From contig NZ_JAKSXY010000049.1 in the NCBI RefSeq assembly GCF_022829445.1, positions 62,001 to 126,000 on the forward strand: 64,000 nt of DNA, written 5' to 3'. Positions 32,232 to 43,088 of the stretch are shown here, one piece after another; position 1 is the first letter of the stretch, and the number at the start of each line of letters is the position of its first letter. The notes beneath the pieces are model-generated. The model was not told the DNA's origin. It searched no databases and saw nothing but the letters and a program-made list of their open reading frames with translations. The translations under genes were made by a program, and so were the position numbers. This DNA is from Methylobacterium sp. J-068. Lineage in GTDB: Bacteria > Pseudomonadota > Alphaproteobacteria > Rhizobiales > Beijerinckiaceae.

Positions 32232-33350
32232 TCAACGTTGCCCGTGCTTGGTGTCGGTGAAGAGGTCCTTGAACTGGCGCGGCTGCGAGCGCCAGTATTG
32301 CCGGGGCGCGCGCACCCGGGCGCCGAGTTCGGCCGCCGCGTGCCAGGGCCAGCGCGGATCGTAGAGCAGCGCGCGGGCCAGCGAGATCGCGTCGGCCTCG
32401 CCCTTCTGGAGGATCGACTCCGCGTGGGCGGCTTCCGTGATCAACCCGACCGCGATCGTGGTCAGGCCGGTCTCGGCCCTGATCCGCTCGGCGAAGGGCA
32501 CCTGATAGCCCGCCGAGAGCGGGATCTGCTGGCGCGTCGAGAGCCCGCCGGTGGAGACGTGGATGGCCGCCGCGCCCCGGCGCTTCAGGGCATGGGCGAG
32601 TTCCACCGTCTCCTCCAGGGTCCAGCCCGCCTCGACCCAGTCGGTGGCCGAGACGCGCATCCACACGGGCTTGCCCGCCGGCACGGCGTCGCGCACCGCC
32701 TCGAAGCATTCCAGCGGAAACCTCATCCGGTTGGCGAGCGAGCCGCCATACTGGTCCGTGCGCCGGTTGGAGAGCGGCGACAGGAACTGGTGCAGCAGGT
32801 AGCCGTGCGCCCCGTGCAGCTCGATGCCGTCGATGCCGAGATGCATCGCCCGCCGCGCCGTGGCGACGAAGCCGTCGCGGATGCGCTTCAGCCCCTCCGC
32901 GTCGAGGGCGTGCGGGGCCGCCTCCCCCTCCCCGTGCGCGAGCGCCGAGGGCGCCTCGGTGCGCCAGCCGTCCGGCGCCTCCGGGTCGATCTGGGCCCCG
33001 CCCTCCCAGGGCGCGCGGCTCGAGGCCTTCCGGCCCGCATGGTTGATCTGGATCGCGACGGGAACCGGCGCGTAGCCCCGCACCGCGTCGAGGACCCGGC
33101 CCAGCGCCCGCTGGGTCTCGTCGGAATAGAGGCCGAGGTCGGTGGGGGAGATCCGACCCTCCGGCGAGATCGCGGTGGCCTCCAGGGTGAGGAGGCCGGC
33201 CCCCGACATCGCCATCTGCCCGAGATGCATCAGGTGCCAGTCGCCGGCCTGGCCCGCATGGGCCGAGTACTGGCACATCGGCGCGACGATGATGCGGTTC
33301 TCGAGGGTGAGGTCGTCGAGGCGCAAGGGCTCGAACAGACGGGCGGTCAT
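32232..33350 (-). CDS. Old yellow enzyme-family NADH:flavin oxidoreductase (YqjM-like)
   Basis: 372-residue FMN TIM barrel that reduces activated C=C bonds. The YqjM/thermophilic-like class is shown by NRIIVAPMCQYSA with the active-site cysteine, the substrate-binding IELHGAHGYLLHQFLSP, SNRRTDQYGGSLANRMRFP, and the C-terminal ARALLYDPRWPWHAAAELG. It lies 56 bp downstream of prpE on the same strand and is followed by three small genes. Its natural substrate is unknown. Confidence 0.93.
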   Translation of the reverse strand: MTARLFEPLRLDDLTLENRIIVAPMCQYSAHAGQAGDWHLMHLGQMAMSGAGLLTLEATAISPEGRISPTDLGLYSDETQRALGRVLDAVRGYAPVPVAIQINHAGRKASSRAPWEGGAQIDPEAPDGWRTEAPSALAHGEGEAAPHALDAEGLKRIRDGFVATARRAMHLGIDGIELHGAHGYLLHQFLSPLSNRRTDQYGGSLANRMRFPLECFEAVRDAVPAGKPVWMRVSATDWVEAGWTLEETVELAHALKRRGAAAIHVSTGGLSTRQQIPLSAGYQVPFAERIRAETGLTTIAVGLITEAAHAESILQKGEADAISLARALLYDPRWPWHAAAELGARVRAPRQYWRSQPRQFKDLFTDTKHGQR

Positions 33351-33406
33351 GCGGGGCTCCGGCTTGGCGGCAACGCCCCATAGGTGGCGCGCCGGCCTTC
33401 GCTTGG

Positions 33407-35368
33407 CTAGCCGCCCCGGGGGTCCCGCGACCCCGGCCCGATCCCCCTCCCCCTCAGGCTGGCGCCGATCTCGTCGAGGGCGCCGGCATCGTCGATGGTC
33501 GGCGGGGTCGTCCAGGGCTCGCCGTCGGCGATCCGCTTCATGGTCCCGCGCAGGATCTTGCCCGAGCGGGTCTTCGGCAGCCTCTGGACGGTGAGCGCCA
33601 GCTTGAAGGCCGCGACGGGGCCGATCTGGTCCCGGACCAGGGCCACCAGCTCGCGCTCGATGCCTTCCGCCGGGCGCTCGACCCCGGATTTCAGGACCAC
33701 GAAGCCGCAGGGCTGCTCGCCCTTCAGGGCATCGCGAATGCCGATGACCGCGCATTCGGCGACATCCGGGTGGCTCGCCAGAACGGCCTCCATGCCGCCG
33801 GTGGAGAGCCGGTGACCGGCGACGTTGATGATGTCGTCGGTGCGCCCCAGCACGGTGACGTAGCCGTCCGCGTCCACGACGCCGGCATCCGAGGTGTCGT
33901 ACCAGCCCGGGAAGGTGGTGAGGTAGCTCGCCCGGAAGCGTTCCTCCGAGCCCCAGAGGGTCGGCAGGCAGCCCGGCGGCAGGGGCAGCCTCAGCGCGAT
34001 GGTGCCCATCGTGCCGGCGGGCACCGGCTTGCCCGCCTCGTCGAGGACCGCGAGATCGTAGCCCGGCATGGGCACGCAGGCGCTGCCGTGCTTGACCGGC
34101 AGCTGTCCGAGCCCGACCGGATTGCCCGCGATGGCCCAGCCCGTCTCGGTCTGCCACCAATGGTCGATGACCGGACGCGCGAGGGCCCGCTCGGCCCAGG
34201 CCACCGAATCCGGGTCGGCCCGCTCGCCGGCCAGGAACAGGCTGCGGAAGGCGGAGAGGTCGTGGTCGCGGACCCGCTCGGCGCGGGGGTCCTCCTTCTT
34301 GATCGCCCGGAGCGCGGTCGGCGCCGTGAACAGGCAGGCGGCGCCGTATTCCGAGACCACCCGCCAGAGCGCCCCGGCATCCGGCGTGCCCACCGGCTTG
34401 CCCTCGTAGAGCACCGTGGTGCAGCCGTGCAGGAGCGGCGCGTAGACGATGTAGGAATGCCCCACCACCCAGCCGATGTCGGAAGCGCAGAAATAGGTCT
34501 CGCCGGGCCGGACGTCGTAGAGGTTGGGCATCGACCACGCGAGGGCGACGCAATAGCCGCCCGTGTCCCGCACCACGCCCTTGGGTTTGCCCGTCGTTCC
34601 GGAGGTGTAGAGGATGTAGAGCGGATCGGTCGCCGAGACGCTCGCGCACGGCGCGCTCCGGCCCTCGGCCGCGGCGCGGGCCACGGTCTCGGCCCAGTCG
34701 TGGTCGCGCCCCGCCACGAGGTCCGCCGGCGCCTGGGGGCGCTGGAGGACGAGGCAGGCGGCGGGCTTGTGCGCCGAGGCCGCGATGGCGGCGTCGAGCA
34801 GCGGCTTGTAGGCGACCACCCGACTCGGCTCGATGCCGCAGGAAGCCGCGAGCACGACCTTCGGCGCGGCGTCCTCGATGCGGACCGCGAGTTCGTTGGC
34901 GGCGAACCCGCCGAACACCACGGAATGGACCGCCCCGAGCCGGGCACAGGCGAGCATCCCGAAGAGGGCCTCGGGGACCATCGGCATGTAGAGGACGACC
35001 CGGTCGCCCCGGGCGACGCCGAGATCGCCGAGGACCGCCGCCAGCACCGCTACCGCGTCGCGCAGTTCCGCGTAGGTGATCCGGCTCTTGGTGCCGGTGA
35101 CGGGCGAATCGTAGAGGATCGCGGCCTGATCCCCCCGTCCGGCCGCGACGTGGCGATCCACCGCGTTGTGGCAGGCATTCAGGGTCGCATCGGGAAACCA
35201 GCGGCCATAGGCGCCGGCCCCGGCATCGAAGGCGCGCGTCGGAGGCGTCGTCCAGGCGATCGCCCGTGCCGCGTCGAGCCAGAACGCCTCCGGATCATCG
35301 AGCGAGGCCGCGTGGGTCCGCGCGTATCGCCCGGGCGGCGGGTTCGGAGCGTGGCTCGTGGAATCCAT
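33407..35368 (-). CDS. prpE: Propionyl-CoA synthetase (acyl-CoA ligase, ANL superfamily)
   Basis: 653 residues. Activates propionate (or a similar short acid) to its CoA ester through an acyl-AMP. Evidence is the ACS-type N-terminus (YGRWFPDATLNACHNAVDRH), the A3 motif YILYTSGTTGKPKGVVRD, the HSYIVYAPLLHG pocket, HWWQTETGW, and the catalytic lysine in LPKTRSGKILRGT that acetylation usually controls. The pattern is closer to PrpE than to acetyl-CoA synthetase. In methylotrophs propionyl-CoA would enter the ethylmalonyl/methylmalonyl-CoA routes. It heads a five-gene minus-strand group. Confidence 0.9.
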   Translation of the reverse strand: MDSTSHAPNPPPGRYARTHAASLDDPEAFWLDAARAIAWTTPPTRAFDAGAGAYGRWFPDATLNACHNAVDRHVAAGRGDQAAILYDSPVTGTKSRITYAELRDAVAVLAAVLGDLGVARGDRVVLYMPMVPEALFGMLACARLGAVHSVVFGGFAANELAVRIEDAAPKVVLAASCGIEPSRVVAYKPLLDAAIAASAHKPAACLVLQRPQAPADLVAGRDHDWAETVARAAAEGRSAPCASVSATDPLYILYTSGTTGKPKGVVRDTGGYCVALAWSMPNLYDVRPGETYFCASDIGWVVGHSYIVYAPLLHGCTTVLYEGKPVGTPDAGALWRVVSEYGAACLFTAPTALRAIKKEDPRAERVRDHDLSAFRSLFLAGERADPDSVAWAERALARPVIDHWWQTETGWAIAGNPVGLGQLPVKHGSACVPMPGYDLAVLDEAGKPVPAGTMGTIALRLPLPPGCLPTLWGSEERFRASYLTTFPGWYDTSDAGVVDADGYVTVLGRTDDIINVAGHRLSTGGMEAVLASHPDVAECAVIGIRDALKGEQPCGFVVLKSGVERPAEGIERELVALVRDQIGPVAAFKLALTVQRLPKTRSGKILRGTMKRIADGEPWTTPPTIDDAGALDEIGASLRGRGIGPGSRDPRGG

Positions 35369-35480
35369 GGCGTTGTCCTGAGAGCCGGTCGTGCGCGCCG
35401 GCTTTCCGGTACTCTACGCGGGTTTCGCGCCGCCGGGGATTCCCCGATCCTGCATTCCGGGTCGGAGCGTCCCGGCCCGA

Positions 35481-35519
35481 AAACGAAAACCGCCGCCCTG
35501 GAGACCAGCGGCGGCGGCG
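35481..35519 (-). terminator. Rho-independent terminator of the ydcH-like gene
   Basis: On the minus strand CCGCCGC...GCGGCGG forms a stem around TGGTCTCCA and is followed by TTTTCGTTTTC. It lies about 37 bp after the stop at 35556. Confidence 0.7.
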
Positions 35520-35555
35520 AACACTCAGAGACCTAGATTGGGATCGGAACGGCCG

Positions 35556-35738
35556 CTAATGCAGCGCGTCGGTGTCGGTTCGCAGGCGGTTGATCTCGTC
35601 CTTGAGATGCAGCTTGCGTCTCTTGAGTTCTGCGATGCGCAGATCGTTCGCCGATGGACTGAGGGTCGCGTCGTGGATTTCCCGCTCGAGGGCTTCGTGC
35701 TTGCGGGTGAGCTGGGTCAGGTGCGTCTGCAGTGACAT
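35556..35738 (-). CDS. YdcH family (DUF465) small coiled-coil protein
   Basis: 60 residues. The ATG at 35738 follows AGGAGATATGGCTC. The family pattern is clear: an amphipathic first helix (LTQLTRKHEALEREIHDA) and a second with IAELKRRKLHLKDEINRL. These short helical hairpins are very common in alphaproteobacteria; their role is unknown. A second member is encoded divergently 196 bp away, so the two share one regulatory region. Confidence 0.9.
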   Translation of the reverse strand: MSLQTHLTQLTRKHEALEREIHDATLSPSANDLRIAELKRRKLHLKDEINRLRTDTDALH

Positions 35739-35933
35739 GAGCCATATCTCCTGTCTCGTTTCGACGGGGGTAGACTGGCACATGATCAGCCGGCTGTCGA
35801 AGCCTATCGACGGCCATGCTTGACGGATTTTGTGCGGGCGGATGTTTGTGCAGGAGCGATGCCGGGTTCTTGCCGAGGCCGTCGGCCTGTCGCATGGTCG
35901 GCACGCGTAAGGCGTCCCGGGACATCAGGTGCG

Positions 35934-36152
35934 ATGGCGGTCCAGTTCGATAACGATGCATCGGTGGAGCCGGCCGACGAACTCGCGCGGCTGAAGCTGG
36001 AACATCGCGACCTCGACGAGGCGATCGATGCGCTGGAACTCGGGGTCGTCGCCGACCAGTTGCAGATCCAGCGCCTGAAGAAGCGCAAGCTCTCGCTGCG
36101 CGACCGGATCTCGTACATCGAGGATCAGATCACCCCCGATATCATCGCCTGA
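35934..36152 (+). CDS. YdcH family (DUF465) small coiled-coil protein, second copy
   Basis: 72 residues: an acidic leader (VQFDNDASVEPADELAR) and the helical hairpin LEHRDLDEAIDALE plus IQRLKKRKLSLRDRISYIED. The motif LKKRKLxLRDxI corresponds to LKRRKLHLKDEI of the divergent copy. The ATG at 35934 has GGTGCG upstream rather than a good ribosome-binding site, so the longer frame is not fully excluded. purE starts 140 bp downstream on the same strand. Confidence 0.85.
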   Translation: MAVQFDNDASVEPADELARLKLEHRDLDEAIDALELGVVADQLQIQRLKKRKLSLRDRISYIEDQITPDIIA

Positions 36153-36292
36153 CGGCGACGGGGTTCGGGCTCGGTATCGTGCCGCGCGGGCTCGCGCCTT
36201 GCGGGGGCGCCGCCGCTTTTGTATTCGGCGTTTCGGCAGGCTCGGCGCGGCGCCCGGCTTGTTCGACGTGATCGCGAAGGGATGTGACGACG

Positions 36293-36790
36293 ATGGCGGG
36301 AGCCTCCCCGGTCGCGATCATCATGGGCAGCCAGTCCGACTGGGCGACCATGCGGCATGCCGCCGAGACGCTGGATGCGCTCGGCGTCGCCCATGACGAC
36401 CGCATCGTCTCGGCCCATCGCACGCCCGACCGGCTCGTCGCCTTCGCCAAGGGCGCCAAGGCGGAGGGGTTCCGGGTGGTGATCGCGGGCGCCGGCGGTG
36501 CCGCCCACCTGCCCGGCATGACGGCGGCCATGACCTCCCTTCCCGTCCTCGGCGTGCCCGTCGAGTCGAAGGCGCTCTCGGGGCAGGACAGCCTCCTCTC
36601 CATCGTGCAGATGCCCGCCGGCATTCCGGTCGGCACCCTGGCCATCGGGCGGGCCGGCGCGGTCAACGCGGCCCTGCTCGCCGCCGCCATCCTGGCCCTC
36701 ACCGACGCGGACCTCGCCGCACGCCTCGAATCCTGGCGTGCCGCGCAGACCGCGAGCGTCGCCGAAACCCCGCGAAGCGATCTTCCCTAG
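36293..36790 (+). CDS. purE: N5-carboxyaminoimidazole ribonucleotide mutase
   Basis: Moves the carboxyl group of N5-CAIR to form CAIR in purine synthesis. 165 residues from the ATG at 36293, which has AAGGGA ten bases before it; a GTG at 36284 is too close to that site. Class I PurE landmarks are [12 protein letters not shown] with the substrate-binding serine, SAHRTPDRL, and [14 protein letters not shown]. It overlaps the region just before purK, whose start lies 14 bp after its stop, so the pair is translated together. Confidence 0.97.
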   Translation: MAGASPVAIIMGSQSDWATMRHAAETLDALGVAHDDRIVSAHRTPDRLVAFAKGAKAEGFRVVIAGAGGAAHLPGMTAAMTSLPVLGVPVESKALSGQDSLLSIVQMPAGIPVGTLAIGRAGAVNAALLAAAILALTDADLAARLESWRAAQTASVAETPRSDLP

Positions 36791-36803
36791 GAAGCGATCT
36801 GTC

Positions 36804-37919
36804 TTGACCTCCATTCCCGACATCCGGCCCGGCGCGACCCTCGGCATCGTGGGCGGCGGCCAGCTCGGCCGCATGATCGCCCTCGCGGCGGCGAATTACG
36901 GGCTGAAGGTCCACATCTTCGCCCCCGACGCGGACAGCCCGGCCTTCGACGTCTCGGCGGAGCGGACCGTCGCGGCCTATGACGACGTCGCCGCCCTGGC
37001 GCGCTTCGCCGCCGACGTGGACGTCGTGACCTACGAGTTCGAGAACATCCCGGCCGAAGCCGCCGAGGCCCTGGCCGCGAAGGCGCCGCTGCATCCGAAC
37101 GCCACCGCGCTCGCGACCACGCAGGACCGGCTCGCCGAGAAGCGCTTCATCAATGCTCTCGGCATCGAGACCGCGCCGTTCCGCGCCGTCGATACGGCCG
37201 AGGACCTGACCCGCGCCCTCGCGGAGATCGGCCGGCCGGCGGTGCTCAAGACCCGCCGCTTCGGCTATGACGGCAAGGGCCAGCGCATGATCCGGGCCGA
37301 GGCCGACGGGGACATCGCCGCGATCCTGGCCGAGTTCGGGGGCGTGCCCTGCATCCTGGAGGGGTTCGTGCCCTTCGAGGCGGAAGTCTCGGTGGTGGCC
37401 GCGCGCGGGACCGACGGCGCCTTCGCGGCCTACGACCCGTGCGCCAACGAGCACCGCGACCACATCCTCGCCGTCACGCGCGTTCCCGCGCCCGGCATCG
37501 CCCCCCAGACCGAGGCCGCCGCCATCGGCATCGCCCGGCGCATCGCCGAAGCCCTCGACTATGTCGGCGTGCTCGCGGTGGAGATGTTCCTGGTGCCCCA
37601 GGCCGACGGACCGGCCCGCGTCGTCGTCAACGAGATCGCGCCGCGCGTCCACAATTCGGGTCACTGGACCATCGAGGGCGCGACGGTCTCGCAATTCGCC
37701 CAGCACGTCCGGGCCGTCTGCGGCTGGCCGCTCGGCGATCCGGCGCGGGTCGGCGGCATGGCCGTCGAGATGCACAATCTCATCGGCGGCGACGTGGAGG
37801 ACTGGGCCGCGATCCTGGCCCGGCCGGGGGCGCAGCTTCACCTCTACGGCAAGGGCGAAGCCCGGTCCGGACGCAAGATGGGGCACGTCACGCGCCTGAT
37901 CTCCACGCCGCGCGTCTGA
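36804..37919 (+). CDS. purK: N5-carboxyaminoimidazole ribonucleotide synthase
   Basis: ATP-grasp enzyme that makes N5-CAIR from AIR, bicarbonate and ATP; supplies PurE. 371 residues. The start is a TTG at 36804 with AGGAAG nine bases upstream. Landmarks are ATLGIVGGGQLGRM, YEFENIPAEA, the ATP-grasp core KTRRFGYDGKGQRM, EGFVPFEAEVSVV, and NEIAPRVHNSGHWTIEG. The last residues ISTPRV and the stop codon lie in a 20-bp tandem repeat. Confidence 0.96.
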   Translation: MTSIPDIRPGATLGIVGGGQLGRMIALAAANYGLKVHIFAPDADSPAFDVSAERTVAAYDDVAALARFAADVDVVTYEFENIPAEAAEALAAKAPLHPNATALATTQDRLAEKRFINALGIETAPFRAVDTAEDLTRALAEIGRPAVLKTRRFGYDGKGQRMIRAEADGDIAAILAEFGGVPCILEGFVPFEAEVSVVAARGTDGAFAAYDPCANEHRDHILAVTRVPAPGIAPQTEAAAIGIARRIAEALDYVGVLAVEMFLVPQADGPARVVVNEIAPRVHNSGHWTIEGATVSQFAQHVRAVCGWPLGDPARVGGMAVEMHNLIGGDVEDWAAILARPGAQLHLYGKGEARSGRKMGHVTRLISTPRV

Positions 37920-37945
37920 TCTTCACGGCGCGCGTCTGATCTCCG
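37896..37945. repeat. 20-bp tandem repeat, 2.5 copies, across the purK stop
   Basis: CTGATCTCCACGCCGCGCGT (37896-37915), CTGATCTTCACGGCGCGCGT (37916-37935) and a half copy CTGATCTCCG (37936-37945). The TGA stop (37917-37919) lies at the start of the second unit. Two mismatches between full units. Confidence 0.85.
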
Positions 37946-38144
37946 CGACCTGATCGCGTCGTCCGAATCGTCGTCTGATCCATGTGCATCCCGCTCGCGC
38001 CGGGGCGCGTCCGAGTGGTCGCCGCGCGGCGGTGGGTGCCCGAAAACCGCGTCCCGCTTGCTACACCCCGGTGCCCGCGATCCTTCCGGAGCGGGTTTGC
38101 GGAGGCCGACACGCGCCGAGCCATACCTTCGCCACATCGAACCG

Positions 38145-38173
38145 CTTGAGCCAAACCGGCCGCCGGTCTTAAG
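38145..38173 (+). promoter_or_regulatory. Possible promoter of the TPR lipoprotein gene
   Basis: CTTGAG (38145-38150), a 17-base spacer and CTTAAG (38168-38173). The -35 fits the alphaproteobacterial CTTGAC; the -10 agrees only partly with CTATAT. The leader would be about 115 bases long. Confidence 0.35.
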
Positions 38174-38210
38174 CGCGCATTCACCGCGACGCGGGATTGT
38201 GCCGGCGCGC

Positions 38211-38233
38211 GAGGTCCGAGGGGTTCGGACCTC
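38211..38233 (+). promoter_or_regulatory. Leader hairpin upstream of the TPR lipoprotein gene
   Basis: GAGGTCCGA and TCGGACCTC form a perfect 9-bp stem with the loop GGGGT, 60 bases before the start codon. No T-run follows. It could stabilise or regulate the mRNA, or be the end of the purK transcript. Confidence 0.4.
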
Positions 38234-38293
38234 CGCTGATGCGATACGGTTTCAGGGGCGGCGTCGTGCGCGGCGCCGGGGGGAGCGAAGACC

Positions 38294-39169
38294 ATGACGG
38301 TTGTCAAGCTGCGGGCATCGAAGGCGGGGCTGATCGGGGCCACGGCGCTCGTGGCGGCCGCTTTGGCCGGTTGCGAGACCTATGGCGGCGGTGCCACCGC
38401 GTCGCGCCAGTTCGCCGTGCTCGAATCCGACAAGACGGGCGCCACCACCGTCAACATCGCCTCCCTCAGCGAGGTGATCCAGCGCAACCCGAACGATGCG
38501 GCCGCCTACGTGACCCGGGGTGCCGCCTATGCCCGGTCCGGCCAGTTCAACGACGCCATCGGGGACTTCACCAAGGCGGTGCAGATCGATCCGAACTCGG
38601 CCTCGGCCTACAACAACCGCGCGCTCGCCAACCGCCAGATCGGCCGCAACGACGCCGCGCTCCAGGACTTCTCGAAGGCGATCTCGGCCGATCCGAATTA
38701 CGGGCCGGCCTATATCGGCCGCGCCAACGTGCTGCGCGCCCAGGGCGATCTCGATGGGGCGAGCTCGGACCTCAACCAGGCGATCCGCCTCGCACCGGAA
38801 TCGGCCGAGGCCTACCATGCCCGCGGCCTCGTCCGTCAGAAGCAGGGCCAGAACACGCAGGCCATCGCGGATTTCGACGCCGCCATCGACCGCAACCCCT
38901 TCGTCGCGGCGCCCTACGCCGCGCGCGGCCAGAGCCTGATCGCCACCAACCAGTACGACAAGGCGATCGAGGACTACAACGCCGCCCTCAACGTCAACAA
39001 CAAGGACGCGACCTCCTGGGCCTATCGCGGCGTCGCCTACGAGAAGTCGAACCGCAAGAAGGAGGCGATGGAGAGCTACCAGCGCGCCGCGCAGCTGGAG
39101 CCGGGCAATCCCATCGCCAAGCAGGGTCTCGGCCGCGTCCAGGGCGGCGTCGGCTCGCTGTTCAACTGA
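38294..39169 (+). CDS. Tetratricopeptide-repeat lipoprotein
   Basis: 291 residues. The signal (KAGLIGATALVAAALAGC) ends in the lipobox LAGC, so the mature protein is a lipid-anchored periplasmic protein. At least six TPR units follow from about residue 60, each near 34 residues (AAYVTRGAAYARSGQFNDAI, SAYNNRALANRQIGRNDAAL and so on). TPRs serve as protein-binding scaffolds; the partner is not known. The best-conserved relatives are NlpI-like, which act as adaptors of peptidoglycan hydrolases; that is an analogy only. Confidence 0.88.
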   Translation: MTVVKLRASKAGLIGATALVAAALAGCETYGGGATASRQFAVLESDKTGATTVNIASLSEVIQRNPNDAAAYVTRGAAYARSGQFNDAIGDFTKAVQIDPNSASAYNNRALANRQIGRNDAALQDFSKAISADPNYGPAYIGRANVLRAQGDLDGASSDLNQAIRLAPESAEAYHARGLVRQKQGQNTQAIADFDAAIDRNPFVAAPYAARGQSLIATNQYDKAIEDYNAALNVNNKDATSWAYRGVAYEKSNRKKEAMESYQRAAQLEPGNPIAKQGLGRVQGGVGSLFN

Positions 39170-39193
39170 AGCGCGTCGCGCACCCGACCCGAC

Positions 39194-39215
39194 GCCGGGC
39201 GAGATCCCGCCCGGC
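39194..39215. terminator. Hairpin between the TPR gene and ntrC
   Basis: GCCGGGCG and CGCCCGGC form an 8-bp stem with a 6-base loop between two convergent stops. No U-tract on either strand; a weak bidirectional terminator. Confidence 0.4.
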
Positions 39216-39223
39216 GATCGGCC

Positions 39224-40690
<1,467 letters not shown>

Positions 40691-40699
40691 GACGCGACT

Positions 40700-41857
40700 C
40701 TACAGCTCCGCGGACGATTCGCGCCCGTCGCGGGCGCTCGACATGGGGAGAAGAAGACGAAAGGTGGTTCGGCGCGGGACCGGATCGCACTCGACGATAC
40801 CGCCGTGGTCCCCGACGATCTTGGCGACCAATGCAAGTCCGAGGCCGGATCCCTGCGCCTTCGTGGTGACGAAGGGATCGAACAGGTCGGGCAGCAGGTC
40901 CGCCGAGACGCCGGGACCGTTGTCCCGCACCGCCACCTCGATGGGCAGGCTGACCCGCTCGCGCGAGCCCGGCACCTGGAGGCGCAGGCCGGTGCGAAAG
41001 GCCGTGGACAGGGTGATCTCGCCGTCCACCGCATCCGCGCCGACGGCCTCCGCGGCGTTCTTCACGAGGTTGAGGATGACCTGCACCAACTGGTCGCGAT
41101 TGCCCAGCACCGGCGGCAGCGAGGGGTCGTAGGTCTCGACGAAGCGGATGTGGCGGGCAAAGCCCGATTGCGCCGAGCGCTTCACCTGATCGAGAACCCC
41201 GTGCACGTTCACCGAGCCGCGCTCCACCGGCCGCTCGTCGCCGAACAGTTCCATGCGCTCGACGATGCGCACGATCCGGTCGGATTCGTCGCAGATCAGG
41301 CGCGTCAGCAGGCGGTCGTCCTCGTTACCGGATTGTTCGAGCAGTTGCGCCGCCCCGCGAATGCCGGCGAGCGGGTTCTTGATCTCGTGCGCCAGCATGG
41401 CGCCCAGCGCCACCATCGAGCGGGCGGCGCCCCGGTGCGTGAGCTGGCGGTTCATCTTGTCGGCGATGGTGCGCTCCTGGAGCATCAGCACCACCACCTC
41501 GTCGTTGTCGCCCAGCGGCGTCGCGAAGACGTCGACGCTGCGCTCCAGGCCGGAGCGCGGCTGCACCAGTTCGACGCCGTACTCGCTGACGCTGGCCCTG
41601 CGCCGGCGCACCTCCGCCACGAGGGCGATGATCGGCGAGGCGAAGGGGATGATGTCGGACAGACGCCGCCGCTGCATCAGCCGCGCGGAATGGTCGAAGA
41701 AGGTCTCGCCCGCGTGGTTCACGTGCAGGATGCGATCGTCCGAGCCCACCGTCAGGACCGGCAGCGGCAGGGCGTTGATCACCGCCTCGCTGGTCGGAGC
41801 GGCGAGATCGGTTCGCGCCGCTCCGCCCCGACCGGATATCGGCTTGCCCGAACTCAT
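40700..41857 (-). CDS. ntrB: Nitrogen regulation sensor kinase NtrB
   Basis: Soluble histidine kinase that phosphorylates or dephosphorylates NtrC under PII control. 385 residues: a PAS domain (about 25-130, [20 protein letters not shown]), the phospho-accepting His157 in [20 protein letters not shown], and the ATPase with [16 protein letters not shown] and GSGLGLALV. No membrane segments. The start ATG overlaps the dusB stop as ATGA, so translation is coupled. Confidence 0.97.
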   Translation of the reverse strand: MSSGKPISGRGGAARTDLAAPTSEAVINALPLPVLTVGSDDRILHVNHAGETFFDHSARLMQRRRLSDIIPFASPIIALVAEVRRRRASVSEYGVELVQPRSGLERSVDVFATPLGDNDEVVVLMLQERTIADKMNRQLTHRGAARSMVALGAMLAHEIKNPLAGIRGAAQLLEQSGNEDDRLLTRLICDESDRIVRIVERMELFGDERPVERGSVNVHGVLDQVKRSAQSGFARHIRFVETYDPSLPPVLGNRDQLVQVILNLVKNAAEAVGADAVDGEITLSTAFRTGLRLQVPGSRERVSLPIEVAVRDNGPGVSADLLPDLFDPFVTTKAQGSGLGLALVAKIVGDHGGIVECDPVPRRTTFRLLLPMSSARDGRESSAEL

Positions 41858-42906
41858 GCGGCTTCCCCGATCATCCGTTGCGCGGCTTCATCCCCGCTCG
41901 CCGCGAAGGCGCGTGTCAGCAGATCGACGGCCACGGCCGGATCGGTGGTGGTGAGCAGGCGCATGCGCTGCTCGCCGCTCAGCCCGCCCCCGACCTCCGC
42001 ATAGGCCGCCAGATGCTTGCGGGCATGGCGCACGCCCATGCGCAGGCCGTAGAGGGCGAGCAGACCCTGGTAATGCTCGACCGCGACGGCGGCCTTGTCG
42101 GCGGCGGTCAGGGCGGGGGCCGGGCGCCCGGCGAGGTCGGCCGCGATCGCGCCGACGAGCCAGGGCCGGCCGAGCGCCGCCCGACCGATCATCAGCCCGG
42201 CGGCGCCGGAGCGCGCCAGGCAGGTCCGGGCCTGATCCGGCGTGCCGACATCGCCGTTGGCGATGACCGGGATCGCCACCGCCTCGACCACGGCGCGGAT
42301 CGCGTCCCAGTCGGCGTGATCCTTGTAGAATTGCTGTCGGGTCCGGCCATGCACCGTCACGGCATTGAGTCCGAGGCCTTCCGACCGGCGGGCGAGCTCG
42401 GACGCATTGAGGGTGGCGTGATCCCACCCGAGCCGCATCTTCACAGTGACGGGGACCCGCACCGCTCCCCGGACCGCCGCGAGGATGCGGGTCGCCCCCT
42501 CGATGTCGCGCATCAGGGCCGAGCCCGAGGCCACCCCCGTGACGACCTTGGCGGGGCAGCCCATGTTGATGTCGATGACGTCCGCCCCGTTTGCCTCGGC
42601 GATGCGGGCCGCCTCGGCCATCGGCTCAGGCGCGCAGCCGGCGAGCTGGACGATGTGGGGATCGACGCCGCTGCCCTCGGCGCGCAGGCGTGCCTCCGCG
42701 TCGCCGCGCGCAAGCTCGGCCGCCGCGACCATCTCCGAGACCACCGCGCTGGCGCCGAGGCGCCGGGCGATGCGCCGGACATGGAGATCGGTGACGCCGG
42801 AGAGCGGCGCGAGCAGGACGGGGACGGGCCTGCCCGTGCCGAGGGCGGCCGGATCTCCGGAGATCTCGGGCGAGCGCAGAACGCTCAAATAATCATCAGG
42901 CCACAT
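41854..42906 (-). CDS. dusB: tRNA-dihydrouridine synthase B (NifR3)
   Basis: FMN enzyme that reduces uridine to dihydrouridine in the D-loop of tRNA. 350 residues. Landmarks are [20 protein letters not shown], the catalytic cysteine region [23 protein letters not shown], the [17 protein letters not shown] loop and ANGDVGT. The ATG at 42906 is preferred over the in-frame TTG at 42915. First gene of the ntr operon; the 180 bp to the divergent ispDF gene holds their promoters, with no clear sigma-54 site visible. Confidence 0.96.
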   Translation of the reverse strand: MWPDDYLSVLRSPEISGDPAALGTGRPVPVLLAPLSGVTDLHVRRIARRLGASAVVSEMVAAAELARGDAEARLRAEGSGVDPHIVQLAGCAPEPMAEAARIAEANGADVIDINMGCPAKVVTGVASGSALMRDIEGATRILAAVRGAVRVPVTVKMRLGWDHATLNASELARRSEGLGLNAVTVHGRTRQQFYKDHADWDAIRAVVEAVAIPVIANGDVGTPDQARTCLARSGAAGLMIGRAALGRPWLVGAIAADLAGRPAPALTAADKAAVAVEHYQGLLALYGLRMGVRHARKHLAAYAEVGGGLSGEQRMRLLTTTDPAVAVDLLTRAFAASGDEAAQRMIGEAA

Positions 42907-43088
42907 TGTGCTCAACGAATAGACAAATCGGCTCGCGGCGCAAGCGCTTCCGTGGATTTGATTTCGGCTTCTTCCCCGCTTAAACGACAGGCCTTCCTGC
43001 CGGTGGGGTGTCCAGGCGCTCGCGTCGCAGGTTCGCGGCGACCCGGCGAGGGTGGTCCCATACGTACCCGAAGCGCGGGAGCATAGTC

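Larger units (their letters stand above)
37920..38293. other. Intergenic region between purK and the TPR lipoprotein gene
   Basis: 374 bp. It begins with the tail of the tandem repeat at the purK stop. From 38145 a possible promoter (CTTGAG, 17 bases, CTTAAG) points to the lipoprotein gene, and a 9-bp hairpin lies in its leader. I see no gene; the reading frames through it have no sensible protein. Confidence 0.45.

Noticed and set aside
42907..43088. Sigma-54 promoter before the dusB-ntrBC operon
   Set aside because: No TGGCAC-N5-TTGCA-like pair could be found by eye in the divergent region.
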